Source of the DNA: an uncultured Emticicia sp. | Lineage (GTDB): Bacteria > Bacteroidota > Bacteroidia > Cytophagales > Spirosomataceae | DNA: 64,000 bases | NCBI RefSeq assembly: GCF_937903345.1 | Contig: NZ_CALCZQ010000032.1 | Location: 248,001 to 312,000 of the forward strand | Direction: 5' to 3' | The notes under the pieces: model-generated | What the model saw: only the letters and a program-made list of their open reading frames with translations | Told to the model about the DNA's origin: nothing | The model's database searches: none | In this document: positions 51,714-59,243 of the stretch, in pieces | How the letters are laid out: each line of letters begins with the position of its first letter | How positions within the stretch are numbered: the first letter of the stretch is position 1 | Program-made: the position numbers and the translations under genes

Positions 51714-52397
51714 ATGCCCAAAATATTATACGTGGAAGACGACCCAAACCTTGGGTTTGTGACAAAAGATAATCTCGAACTCGAAGGCTACGATATTGTG
51801 CATTTTCAGGATGGAAAAGAGGCTTGGAAGAGTTTCAGTATAAATAAATACGACTTATGCTTGCTTGATGTGATGCTTCCTGAATTAGATGGCTTTTCGT
51901 TGGCCGAGAAAATCAGAAAGCAGAATTTGCAAGTGCCAATTATATTTCTTACTGCCAAAACAATGCAAGAAGACCGAATTACGGGCTTGAAAATTGGTGG
52001 TGACGACTACATAACAAAACCTTTTAGTATCGAAGAATTGTGTCTTAGAATAAAGATATTCTTGAAACGTAAAGAGGTTTTAAAAGAACAATTACAAGGG
52101 TCTTCTACTTGGAAAGTTGGTCTTTATGAGTTCGATTATCAGCAACTTAGTTTGAAATCAAATACCAAAACTGAGCAACTTACCCATCGTGAAGCCGAAG
52201 TATTGAGGTTTTTGTGCGAACGTAAAAATCAAGTTATCAAACGTGATGAAATCCTAACGGCAATTTGGGGGCGTAATGATTATTTTTTAGGCCGAAGTCT
52301 TGATGTTTTTGTAACCCGACTAAGAAAAATGCTCGCTGAAGATTCTACAATCAAAATTGAAAACATACACGGAATTGGATTTAAATTTGCATGCTGA
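51714..52397 (+). CDS. OmpR/PhoB-family response regulator
   Basis: A 227-residue regulator. The receiver has the acidic pair in YVEDD (residues 6-10), phospho-acceptor Asp52 (LLDVMLPELDG) and Lys about 104 (DDYITKPF). The C-terminal winged helix covers about 130-225 with LTHREAEVLRFLCERKNQVIKRDEILTAIWG and VFVTRLRKML. The ATG at 51714 starts the family's usual MPKILYVEDD; the frame is open to 51678. It is cognate to the kinase at 50260. No target is evident. Confidence 0.94.
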   Translation: MPKILYVEDDPNLGFVTKDNLELEGYDIVHFQDGKEAWKSFSINKYDLCLLDVMLPELDGFSLAEKIRKQNLQVPIIFLTAKTMQEDRITGLKIGGDDYITKPFSIEELCLRIKIFLKRKEVLKEQLQGSSTWKVGLYEFDYQQLSLKSNTKTEQLTHREAEVLRFLCERKNQVIKRDEILTAIWGRNDYFLGRSLDVFVTRLRKMLAEDSTIKIENIHGIGFKFAC

Positions 52398-52476
52398 TTT
52401 TTTTAATATTTAATTGTAAATTTAATTTCTGATACTTTGGTTGAGTTTTTATTCTGATACGTTCACGAGAAACAAA

Positions 52477-52507
52477 GATGTTTGAAAAAAGCACTTTTTC
52501 AAACATC
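52477..52507. terminator. Perfect hairpin between response regulator and AsnC gene
   Basis: GATGTTTGAAAAA and TTTTTCAAACATC pair over 13 bp around AGCAC, between convergent genes. T-tracts are inside the stem on each strand. Confidence 0.7.
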
Positions 52508-52522
52508 AAACGCGATCTCATA

Positions 52523-52981
52523 TCAAATCGGCAAAATGGTTGTGCTTTTTACTTCCGACATCACAAAAAAACTGTGTATCAATGAAACTCCCGATAGTAC
52601 TGATAATTTCTGCTGGTGGAATTGATGATAACTTTCCATATCTGGTACAATTATTTTTAACATATAATCAAAACTGCCTGATACAAAATTACATTCTACC
52701 ACTTCTGGCAAATTTAAAATTGATTGATTGAAGCCTTCTGAGGTATCATGGGTTTGCTTAATTAATGTAACTTGGCAATATACTGTAAGGTTTTGGCCTA
52801 ACTTTTTTTTACTCAAAATCGTTACATATTTCTCAATAATTCCTTCATGTTGTAATCGTTTCACACGGTCGTGTACTGGTGTAAGCGAAAGATTTATCTG
52901 TTTAGCAATATCTTTCAAAGTCAGATGGGCATCTTCTTGAAGCATTCTGAGAATTTTTTTGTCGGTTTCGTCAAGAGTCAT
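52523..52981 (-). CDS. Lrp/AsnC-family transcriptional regulator
   Basis: A 152-residue feast/famine regulator. Residues 1-55 are the winged helix-turn-helix with LDETDKKILRMLQEDAHLTLKDIAKQINLSLTPVHDRVKRL, and residues 65-145 the RAM ligand-binding domain (FVSGSFDYMLKIIVPDMESY). It is divergent from alanine dehydrogenase, a common arrangement in which an AsnC-type protein senses alanine or leucine and activates ald. About 240 AT-rich bases separate the two and include the ald promoter and hairpin leader. Confidence 0.94.
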   Translation of the reverse strand: MTLDETDKKILRMLQEDAHLTLKDIAKQINLSLTPVHDRVKRLQHEGIIEKYVTILSKKKLGQNLTVYCQVTLIKQTHDTSEGFNQSILNLPEVVECNFVSGSFDYMLKIIVPDMESYHQFHQQKLSVLSGVSLIHSFFVMSEVKSTTILPI

Positions 52982-53120
52982 AAAATATTGAATGATAGAA
53001 TTTTTTTCTTTTTAGAACTTAAAAAAAGAGCATTACTAGTAAATAATTCTTTAAAAAAAATATATTTTGTTAAATAATTCTTATTTTTTCAAATTTAACA
53101 ATAATATTTTCTTTATATAC

Positions 53121-53128
53121 TAATTTTG
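53121..53128 (+). promoter_or_regulatory. -7 promoter box of ald
   Basis: TAATTTTG, full TAnnTTTG match. A transcript starting a few bases later has a leader of about 90 bases that includes the duplicated hairpin element. Confidence 0.55.
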
Positions 53129-53132
53129 TGGT

Positions 53133-53216
53133 GCAATTATACTTCATCACCTATAAATAAATGTCTCCGTTATGGTTTTGCCATAGCGGAGAGTAATTAC
53201 ACTTCATCAATATAAA
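53133..53216 (+). promoter_or_regulatory. Hairpin leader of ald flanked by direct repeats
   Basis: A 12-bp stem, TCTCCGTTATGG (53164-53175) with CCATAGCGGAGA (53181-53192), one G-U pair, loop TTTTG. It is flanked by near-identical repeats sharing AATTA-Y-ACTTCATCA and TATAAA: 53133-53157 and 53193-53216; the second starts right after the stem. It is not followed by a T tract, so it is not a plain terminator. Confidence 0.6.
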
Positions 53217-53225
53217 ATCAGTTTT

Positions 53226-54341
53226 ATGATAATCGGAGTACCAAAGGAAATTAAGAATAATGAAAATCGTGTAGCTCTTACACCAGCGGGTGTGGCCGAA
53301 CTAAAAAAACATGGACATACTGTATATGTCCAAGAAACAGCCGGAATAGGAAGTGGTTTTGGCGATACTGAATATGCCATAGCAGGAGCAACTATGTTGC
53401 CAACAATTGAAGAAATTTACGGTATTGCAGAAATGATTATTAAAGTAAAGGAACCGATTGAACTGGAATATAAACTTATCAAGAAAGATCAATTATTGTT
53501 CACTTATTTTCATTTTGCTTCATCTGAGCCGTTGACTCATTCGATGATTGAGCGTGGACCCGTTTGCTTGGCTTATGAAACAGTGGAGAAAACTGACCGT
53601 AGTTTGCCATTATTGGTGCCGATGTCAGAAGTTGCAGGTCGAATGGCGATTCAAGAAGGTGCCAAGTATTTGGAAAAACCATCGGGGGGCAAAGGTATTT
53701 TGTTGGGCGGTGTACCTGGTGTTCCTCCTGCTAAAGTTTTGGTATTAGGTGGCGGAATCGTGGGAACACAAGCTGCTAAAATGGCCGCTGGATTAGGTGC
53801 AAGAGTGGTTATCATGGATGTAAGTTTGCCACGCTTACGTTATTTGTCGGATATTATGCCACCAAACGTTATTACAATCATGTCGAACCATTATAATATT
53901 CGTGAAGCAATCGCTGAAGCAGATTTAATTGTAGGAGCGGTATTGATTCCAGGAGCAAAAGCCCCTCATTTAATTACTCGTGATATGTTGAAATTGATGC
54001 GACCAGGTACTGTTGTGGTTGATGTTGCGGTTGACCAAGGTGGTTGTATAGAAACTTGTACTCCAACTACACACGAAAACCCGACCTTTATCATTGACGA
54101 AATTGTGCATTATTGCGTAGCCAATATGCCAGGTGCTGTGCCTTATACGTCAACTTTGGCACTGACCAATGCTACTTTACCGTATGCTGTACAATTAGCA
54201 AATAAAGGCTGGAAAAAAGCATGTAGCGAAAACGAAGAATTGAAAAAAGGGCTCAACGTGGCCAACGGCAAGATTGTTTATAAAGGAGTAGCTGATGCTT
54301 GGGGACTCGATTTCAATGAAGTAGAAGATATTTTAGCCTAA
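53226..54341 (+). CDS. ald: Alanine dehydrogenase
   Basis: A 371-residue NAD-dependent enzyme converting L-alanine to pyruvate and ammonium, in the cytosol. The N-terminal catalytic domain opens with MIIGVPKEIKNNENRVALTPAGV and has the substrate-binding HFASSEPLT; the NAD-binding Rossmann turn is LVLGGGIVGTQAAKMAAGLG near residues 168-187. C-terminal MPGAVPYTSTLALTNATLPY is typical. Length is the family norm. It is divergent from an AsnC-type regulator, the likely controller, and its leader carries a duplicated hairpin element. Confidence 0.96.
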   Translation: MIIGVPKEIKNNENRVALTPAGVAELKKHGHTVYVQETAGIGSGFGDTEYAIAGATMLPTIEEIYGIAEMIIKVKEPIELEYKLIKKDQLLFTYFHFASSEPLTHSMIERGPVCLAYETVEKTDRSLPLLVPMSEVAGRMAIQEGAKYLEKPSGGKGILLGGVPGVPPAKVLVLGGGIVGTQAAKMAAGLGARVVIMDVSLPRLRYLSDIMPPNVITIMSNHYNIREAIAEADLIVGAVLIPGAKAPHLITRDMLKLMRPGTVVVDVAVDQGGCIETCTPTTHENPTFIIDEIVHYCVANMPGAVPYTSTLALTNATLPYAVQLANKGWKKACSENEELKKGLNVANGKIVYKGVADAWGLDFNEVEDILA

Positions 54342-54367
54342 AAATCTTAATCAAAATTTCATGTAGT

Positions 54368-54402
54368 AAGCCTTTTCTCTGCAGAGAGTAAAGGCTTTTT
54401 TT
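54368..54402 (+). terminator. Intrinsic terminator of ald
   Basis: AAGCCTTT and AAAGGCTT pair around an inner palindrome CTCTGCAGAG, followed by seven T. It lies 27 bases after the ald stop. Confidence 0.88.
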
Positions 54403-54517
54403 AGTGAATTTCTTTTATTAAGTATAAGTGCACTCTTATCAAACAGATATTACCATATTAAGGTCCTGTTTTAACTTTTTTCTGCAACTTTGCAGTATCA
54501 AATCAAACATAAGTAGC

Positions 54518-55273
54518 ATGAACAAAATTGCACTCGTAACTGGCGGAAGCCGTGGCCTTGGCAAAGACATGGCTCTTTCACTCGCCAAGAAAAACATTGA
54601 TGTTATTTTAACATTTAATAACAACCAAATAGCTGCTGAAGAGGTGGTAAAAACAATTGAAGAAAATGGCTCAAAAGCAATAGCTCTAAAACTTGATGTG
54701 GGCGACATTAAATCTTTTGATACTTTCTTATTACAAGTTTCTGAGGTTTTACAAAGTAAATGGCAAACTTCCTCGTTCGATTTCTTAATCAATAATGCAG
54801 GTATTGGTGGCACAATTTCGATCGCGAATATGACCGAAGAAATTTTCGATAATTTTGTAAATATTCATTTCAAAGGTGTTTATTTCTTGACCCAAAAATC
54901 GCTCCTGATGATGAACAATGGCGGTGGTGTTATATTCCTTTCATCGGGCACAACTCGTTTCTGCGTGCCGGGTTACTCTGTCTATTCTTCGTTAAAGTCC
55001 GCAGTAGAGAATTTAACCAAATACGTGGCAAAAGAATACGGAAATCGTGGTATTCGCTCAAATATTATAGCACCTGGCCCAATCGAAACCGATTTTAATG
55101 GTGGGGCTATCAGAAATAACCCACAAATGAAAGGCTATTTGTCGAGCCAAACCGCTTTGGGTAGAGTTGGCATTGCCGATGATATCGGTAGTGTAGTAGC
55201 GTTTCTTTGTACAGATGATGCTAAATGGATAAACGGACAGAAAATTGAGGTGTCAGGTGGAATAAATCTTTGA
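54518..55273 (+). CDS. Short-chain dehydrogenase/reductase (SDR)
   Basis: A 251-residue classical SDR oxidoreductase. Cofactor motif TGGSRGLG (residues 8-15), the NNAG of the central sheet, catalytic serine region IFLSSGTTRF, and the YxxxK pair in YSVYSSLKSAV are all intact; the C-terminus ends KIEVSGGINL as usual. The start is the ATG at 54518 because the family begins there; the frame is open to 54428 but overlaps the ald terminator side. The substrate (keto acid, sugar or steroid) is unpredictable. It is convergent with the nitroreductase gene. Confidence 0.93.
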   Translation: MNKIALVTGGSRGLGKDMALSLAKKNIDVILTFNNNQIAAEEVVKTIEENGSKAIALKLDVGDIKSFDTFLLQVSEVLQSKWQTSSFDFLINNAGIGGTISIANMTEEIFDNFVNIHFKGVYFLTQKSLLMMNNGGGVIFLSSGTTRFCVPGYSVYSSLKSAVENLTKYVAKEYGNRGIRSNIIAPGPIETDFNGGAIRNNPQMKGYLSSQTALGRVGIADDIGSVVAFLCTDDAKWINGQKIEVSGGINL

Positions 55274-55277
55274 TAAA

Positions 55278-55345
55278 TTGAGTCTGTTTCAAAAGTTTTT
55301 TATAAAAATTAGATTTGGTTAATTTTTCTTTTGAGACAGACTCAA
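55278..55345. terminator. Long bidirectional hairpin between SDR and nitroreductase
   Basis: TTGAGTCTGTTTCAAAAG pairs with CTTTTGAGACAGACTCAA over 18 positions with one G-U pair. The loop is AT-rich with T tracts on both strands. Confidence 0.8.
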
Positions 55346-55362
55346 CAGTTTATTCAAAGCAA

Positions 55363-55995
55363 TCAATTCAGCACATAAACAAATTCATTCATAGGTTTGC
55401 GAACTTTTTTCAAATTAGCATTCCAATCATTGGCTGCATCTCGGTAGCCTAAAGGTAAAATAACCACACTTTTAAGCCCTTTCTCGCGAAAACCTAAAAT
55501 TTTGTCTAACTCTTCTGGATTAAAACCTTCCATCGGCGTTGCATCAACTTGCTGCTCAGCCGCAGCCGCAATAGCCATCGAAAATGAAATATAAGCTTGC
55601 TTAGCTGTATGTATACTTTGCCATTCTTTTCCACGGGGTTCGTACATACTCCAAAGCATTTTTTTGTAGTCATCCATCTGGGTAAGTGGTAATCCTCTTT
55701 CTGTCAATAGTTTATGGAAAGTCGCTTCTATTTTTTCTAATGTATAGCCGTCCCATGCTGCCCAAACCAATAAATGCGAAGCTTCTGTTATTTGATTTTG
55801 GTTGAATGCTATTGGTCTTATTTTTTCAAGTAATTCTTTATTTGAAATCACAAAAATCTCATAAGGTTGTAAACCAGAAGACGAAGGGGCAAGTCGTGCC
55901 GCTTCTAAAATATAATCAAGTTTCTCTTGAGGAACGGCGATACCATTCATTTTTTTGGTGGCATATCGCCATTCCAAGCTTTCTAATAAACTCAT
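55363..55995 (-). CDS. Nitroreductase-family NAD(P)H oxidoreductase
   Basis: A 210-residue FMN-dependent flavoprotein of the NfsB type. The N-terminal family pattern LESLEWRYATKKMNG is followed by the FMN-binding block LEAARLAPSSSGLQPYEIFVISN, with the later TPMEGFNPEELDKILGF and the C-terminal SVVILPLGYRDAANDW. Members reduce nitroaromatics, quinones or flavins using NAD(P)H; in many bacteria they are induced by a divergent HxlR-type regulator. The region just upstream holds exactly such a regulator gene, but it is broken (56128-56488), so this gene may now be constitutive. A TAACTTTG box is at 56021-56028. Confidence 0.94.
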   Translation of the reverse strand: MSLLESLEWRYATKKMNGIAVPQEKLDYILEAARLAPSSSGLQPYEIFVISNKELLEKIRPIAFNQNQITEASHLLVWAAWDGYTLEKIEATFHKLLTERGLPLTQMDDYKKMLWSMYEPRGKEWQSIHTAKQAYISFSMAIAAAAEQQVDATPMEGFNPEELDKILGFREKGLKSVVILPLGYRDAANDWNANLKKVRKPMNEFVYVLN

Positions 55996-56020
55996 AATTT
56001 GTTCATTTAATATTACGACT

Positions 56021-56028
56021 CAAAGTTA
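56021..56028 (-). promoter_or_regulatory. -7 promoter box of the nitroreductase gene
   Basis: Minus-strand TAACTTTG, full TAnnTTTG match, 25 bases upstream of the ATG at 55995. Confidence 0.55.
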
Positions 56029-56087
56029 TGAAGTAATTATTACTGTTGGTAACTTTATATCAAAATGTAATACCTGAGATACTTAAT

Positions 56088-56095
56088 TACCTTTG
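56088..56095 (+). promoter_or_regulatory. -7 promoter box of the broken HxlR gene
   Basis: TACCTTTG, full TAnnTTTG match, still present upstream of the decayed regulator. Confidence 0.45.
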
Positions 56096-56127
56096 TGAAA
56101 CCAATTAACAATCAGGTAAGCTACCGA

Positions 56128-56488
56128 ATGCAAAAAATAATAAAGGCGATTCGTGATGTAATATATATTATTGGTGGAAAAATTGGAAATATCAATAATA
56201 GCCTGTTTGTAGGACCAACCTATTCGTTTTAGTGACTTATTGCAAGAAATTGAGGGCATTTCGGGCAAGGTTTGAAGTAAAAAACTAAACGATCTTGAAA
56301 TTAATCAATTGGTGACACGAATGGTATTAAATAAACAGCCAATAACATAAAAATATGCCATTACAGAATATGGTCTTACTTTAAAAAATGCAACTTCTGT
56401 AATTGCTGATCGGGCTATGCAACACCGACCTAGAATCATGAGCTATGTTTTAGTGCCAATTCAAAGAAAAACTACGTTATTTTTTTAA
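56128..56488 (+). pseudogene. Broken HxlR-family regulator gene
   Basis: The first frame gives MQKIIKAIRDVIYIIGGK...VGPT, which fits the HxlR winged helix start (usually ..IGGKW). Four extra bases, TATT at 56221-56224, shift the frame; then FSDLLQEIEGISGKV and, past a TGA at 56273-56275, LNDLEINQLVTRMVLNKQPIT, a TAA at 56348-56350 and KYAITEYGLTLKNATSVIAD continue in one frame. HxlR proteins have FSDLLxxIxGIS..VLxxxLxxLE and EYxLTxxG, so the parent gene is clear. One insertion and two stops rule out a working protein. Confidence 0.88.
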
Positions 56489-56747
56489 AATAATAATTGT
56501 TTCTTGCTATATTACCTTAAAACATTGGCTACTTTGTTTCCAATCATAATCAATTAAATTTTTAAATATAGAAGAAAATTTAATCAAAATAATCCAAAAA
56601 AGTTTGGACTAACCCGATTGTGAAGTTAAGATTCAGTGATTTGGTTGAATAGAAACTTTGAAATATGAAAATTGTATTTAAAAATTAAATTTATGATTTT
56701 TTTGCTGAAATAGTTTTCAAACTCACAAAAATCTGCAATTTTGCAAA

Positions 56748-57380
56748 ATGGCAAAAAAACAAAAATTTTACACAGTCTGGGAAGGTCTAAAAAAAGGAGT
56801 TTATGACTCTTGGGACGACTGCAAAAAGCAAGTTGAGGGAGTTCAAGGAGCAAAATTTAAGGCTTTTGAGTCGAAAAGCGAAGCTCAAAAGGCTTTAGGC
56901 GAAAATTATTGGAAGCATACCCAAAAAGCTGCTGAAGCGAAGCAGACTAAGTTACCTAATTCGGCTTTTCCTTCACCAAATTTAGAATCGGTTGTAGTTG
57001 ATGCTGCTTGGAATTCTGTAAAAAAAGACATGGAATATCAAGGGTTTTATCTCAAAACTAAAGAACGATTGTTTCATAAAGGACCATTTCCACAAGCAAC
57101 CAATAATATCGGTGAGTTTTTAGCGATTGTCCACGCTTTGGCTCACTTGAAAAAACATAATTCTACCTTACCTATATATTCAGATTCTCGAACGGCAATT
57201 AGTTGGGTAAAAAATAAAAAAGCCAATACAAAACTTGAAGAAAGTGACGGAAATGAGGAGGTTTTTGATTTGCTCGAACGTGCAGTAAAATGGTTACAAG
57301 AAAATACATATCCTAATAAGGTACTTAAATGGGAAACAGGTTATTGGGGTGAAAACCCAGCTGACTTTGGAAGGAAGTGA
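56748..57380 (+). CDS. rnhA: Viroplasmin-domain ribonuclease H
   Basis: A 210-residue RNase HI with an N-terminal caulimovirus viroplasmin-like domain (residues 1-50, KFYTVWEGLKKGVYDSWDDCKKQVEG), which in eukaryotic RNase H1 binds RNA/DNA hybrids. The catalytic domain has the four acidic residues in VVVDAAWN, NNIGEFLAI, PIYSDSRTAISW and ENPADFGRK. It removes RNA from RNA-DNA hybrids in replication and repair. This domain order is standard in Bacteroidota. It stands apart from a 250-base upstream gap without a clear promoter box. Confidence 0.95.
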   Translation: MAKKQKFYTVWEGLKKGVYDSWDDCKKQVEGVQGAKFKAFESKSEAQKALGENYWKHTQKAAEAKQTKLPNSAFPSPNLESVVVDAAWNSVKKDMEYQGFYLKTKERLFHKGPFPQATNNIGEFLAIVHALAHLKKHNSTLPIYSDSRTAISWVKNKKANTKLEESDGNEEVFDLLERAVKWLQENTYPNKVLKWETGYWGENPADFGRK

Positions 57381-57467
57381 TTTTTATAAGCTTCGTGATA
57401 GTAGATTAGATATACGAGACTTTTAAAAATATTCCAAATCTGGTATCCAGTATCTCATATCAAAAAA

Positions 57468-58178
57468 ATGCCTAAAAATTCTTTTACTTTCAAACAATTC
57501 ACTATAAACCAAGACCTATGTGCAATGAAAGTCTGCACAGATGCCTGTGTTTTTGGTGCATCGACCGAAGTAGAGAACGTGAATCGAATTTTAGATATTG
57601 GCACAGGAACTGGGCTTTTATCATTGATGTTGGCTCAACGAACCAATGCTCAAATTGATTCGGTTGAAATTGATGAGGATGCCTATCAACAGGCTTTAAA
57701 AAATGTGAAAATAAGTAAGTTTGCCAAAAAAATTGAGGTGCATCATTTACGGATTCAAGATTTTTTTACGACCAAAAATTATGATTTGATTATCTCAAAT
57801 CCACCGTTTTATCAGCAATCTTTAAAATCGACTGATGCTAAAGCGAATATGGCTTTACACGGGGTAGAATTGTGTTTTGATGATTTGATTGATTCTGTTG
57901 TAAGATTATTAAATATTGATGGAAAATTCACCGTTTTATTGCCACCTTTCGAGATTCAAAAATTGATAAAAATTGCACAAAAAAAAGGATTATATTTGTC
58001 AAAAAAAATGTCAATTCGTCACGATGAAACTAAACCTGTATTTAGAGTAATAGCTACATTTCTGACCCAAAAAATCGTTGATTTGGAAGAAGAAATTTTA
58101 ATTATTCATAACGAAGATGGTAGAACTTACTCTAATGAATTTCGAGATTTATTAAAAGATTATTATTTGATTTTTTAG
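57468..58178 (+). CDS. tRNA1(Val) (adenine37-N6)-methyltransferase (TrmN6/YfiC type)
   Basis: A 236-residue class-I methyltransferase. The AdoMet-binding motif ILDIGTGTGLLSLMLAQ is near residues 41-57 and the amino-methyltransferase catalytic motif NPPF is near 109-112. The N-terminal FTFKQFTINQDLCAMKVCTDACVFGAS matches the TrmN6 family, which methylates A37 of tRNA-Val. The next gene starts 10 bases later on the same strand, so co-transcription with the glycosyltransferase is likely, with no evident functional link. Confidence 0.92.
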   Translation: MPKNSFTFKQFTINQDLCAMKVCTDACVFGASTEVENVNRILDIGTGTGLLSLMLAQRTNAQIDSVEIDEDAYQQALKNVKISKFAKKIEVHHLRIQDFFTTKNYDLIISNPPFYQQSLKSTDAKANMALHGVELCFDDLIDSVVRLLNIDGKFTVLLPPFEIQKLIKIAQKKGLYLSKKMSIRHDETKPVFRVIATFLTQKIVDLEEEILIIHNEDGRTYSNEFRDLLKDYYLIF

Positions 58179-58188
58179 CCCTTACTCA

Positions 58189-59169
58189 ATGAAAGGAGCA
58201 TTTTCTGATATGAACCAACCTTTGCAAATATCAATCGTCGTACCTCTTTATAACGAAGCCGAATCATTGCCCGAACTCCATGATTGGATTGTTAGAGTAA
58301 TGCACAAGCATAATTTTTCTTATGAAATATTGTTCGTTGACGATGGCAGTAGTGATGACTCTTGGGACGTAATTAAACATCTTTCGCTCGGAAATCATGC
58401 TGTTAGAGGCTATAAATTTACGAGAAATTACGGCAAAACTGCTGCCTTACAAACCGCTTTCATAAATACAAAAGGAGATGTAGTGATTACAATGGACGCC
58501 GATTTGCAAGATAGTCCTGACGAAATTCCTGAACTTTATCGAATGATAATAGAAGAAGGTTATGACTTGGTTTCGGGTTGGAAAAAGAAACGGTATGACC
58601 CAATTACGAAAACTTTGCCAACAAAGCTTTTCAATAGTATTTCTCGTTGGCTATCGGGCGTGAATCTGCATGATTTTAATTGTGGTTTAAAAGCCTATAA
58701 ATCAAGAGTGGTAAAAAGTATTACGATTTATGGCGAAATGCACCGTAATATTCCAATTATTGCAAAATGGAATGGGTTCAAGAAAATTGGTGAAAAAGTT
58801 GTTCAACACCAAGCTCGCAAATACGGAACTACTAAGTTTGGACTCGAACGATTCATTTTTGGCTTTCTTGATTTACTCACAGTTGCTTTTGTGAATAAAT
58901 TTGGTCGCCGTCCGATGCACTTTTTTGGTACGATGGGAGTGCTGTCATTTCTGATTGGTAGCTTGATGGCCATTTATTTACTTTTTGAAAAATTATACAA
59001 TATCAGTCAAGGTCTTCGTTATCGAAATGTAACAGACAATCCGCTTTTCTTTTTGGCATTGGTCGCTATTATCATCGGTTCGCAGCTATTTTTAGCAGGT
59101 TTTATTGGCGAACTTTTCGTAAAGCAAAATTTTAAGAAAGACGAATATTTGATTGAAGAACATGTGTAG
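58189..59169 (+). CDS. GT2-family glycosyltransferase (GtrB/DPM1-like) with C-terminal membrane helices
   Basis: A 326-residue GT-A glycosyltransferase. The start may be 58189 or the ATG at 58210. Motifs are SIVVPLYNEAESLPEL, the DDGSSDDS nucleotide-sugar loop, and DADLQDSPDEIPEL for the metal site. Two long helices near residues 245-265 and 283-305 (LSFLIGSLMAIYLL, FFLALVAIIIGSQLFLAG) place it at the inner membrane. The family moves a sugar to undecaprenyl or dolichol phosphate, supplying later glycosylation, for example of surface polymers or lipid A. It lies in a + strand run with PBP1A and transporters. Confidence 0.92.
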   Translation: MKGAFSDMNQPLQISIVVPLYNEAESLPELHDWIVRVMHKHNFSYEILFVDDGSSDDSWDVIKHLSLGNHAVRGYKFTRNYGKTAALQTAFINTKGDVVITMDADLQDSPDEIPELYRMIIEEGYDLVSGWKKKRYDPITKTLPTKLFNSISRWLSGVNLHDFNCGLKAYKSRVVKSITIYGEMHRNIPIIAKWNGFKKIGEKVVQHQARKYGTTKFGLERFIFGFLDLLTVAFVNKFGRRPMHFFGTMGVLSFLIGSLMAIYLLFEKLYNISQGLRYRNVTDNPLFFLALVAIIIGSQLFLAGFIGELFVKQNFKKDEYLIEEHV

Positions 59170-59243
59170 AGCTTTTTGATAAATAATTTTGTAAAAACCT
59201 AAATAGAAAACTTATATATACCATACAAACACATCCAACAAAA

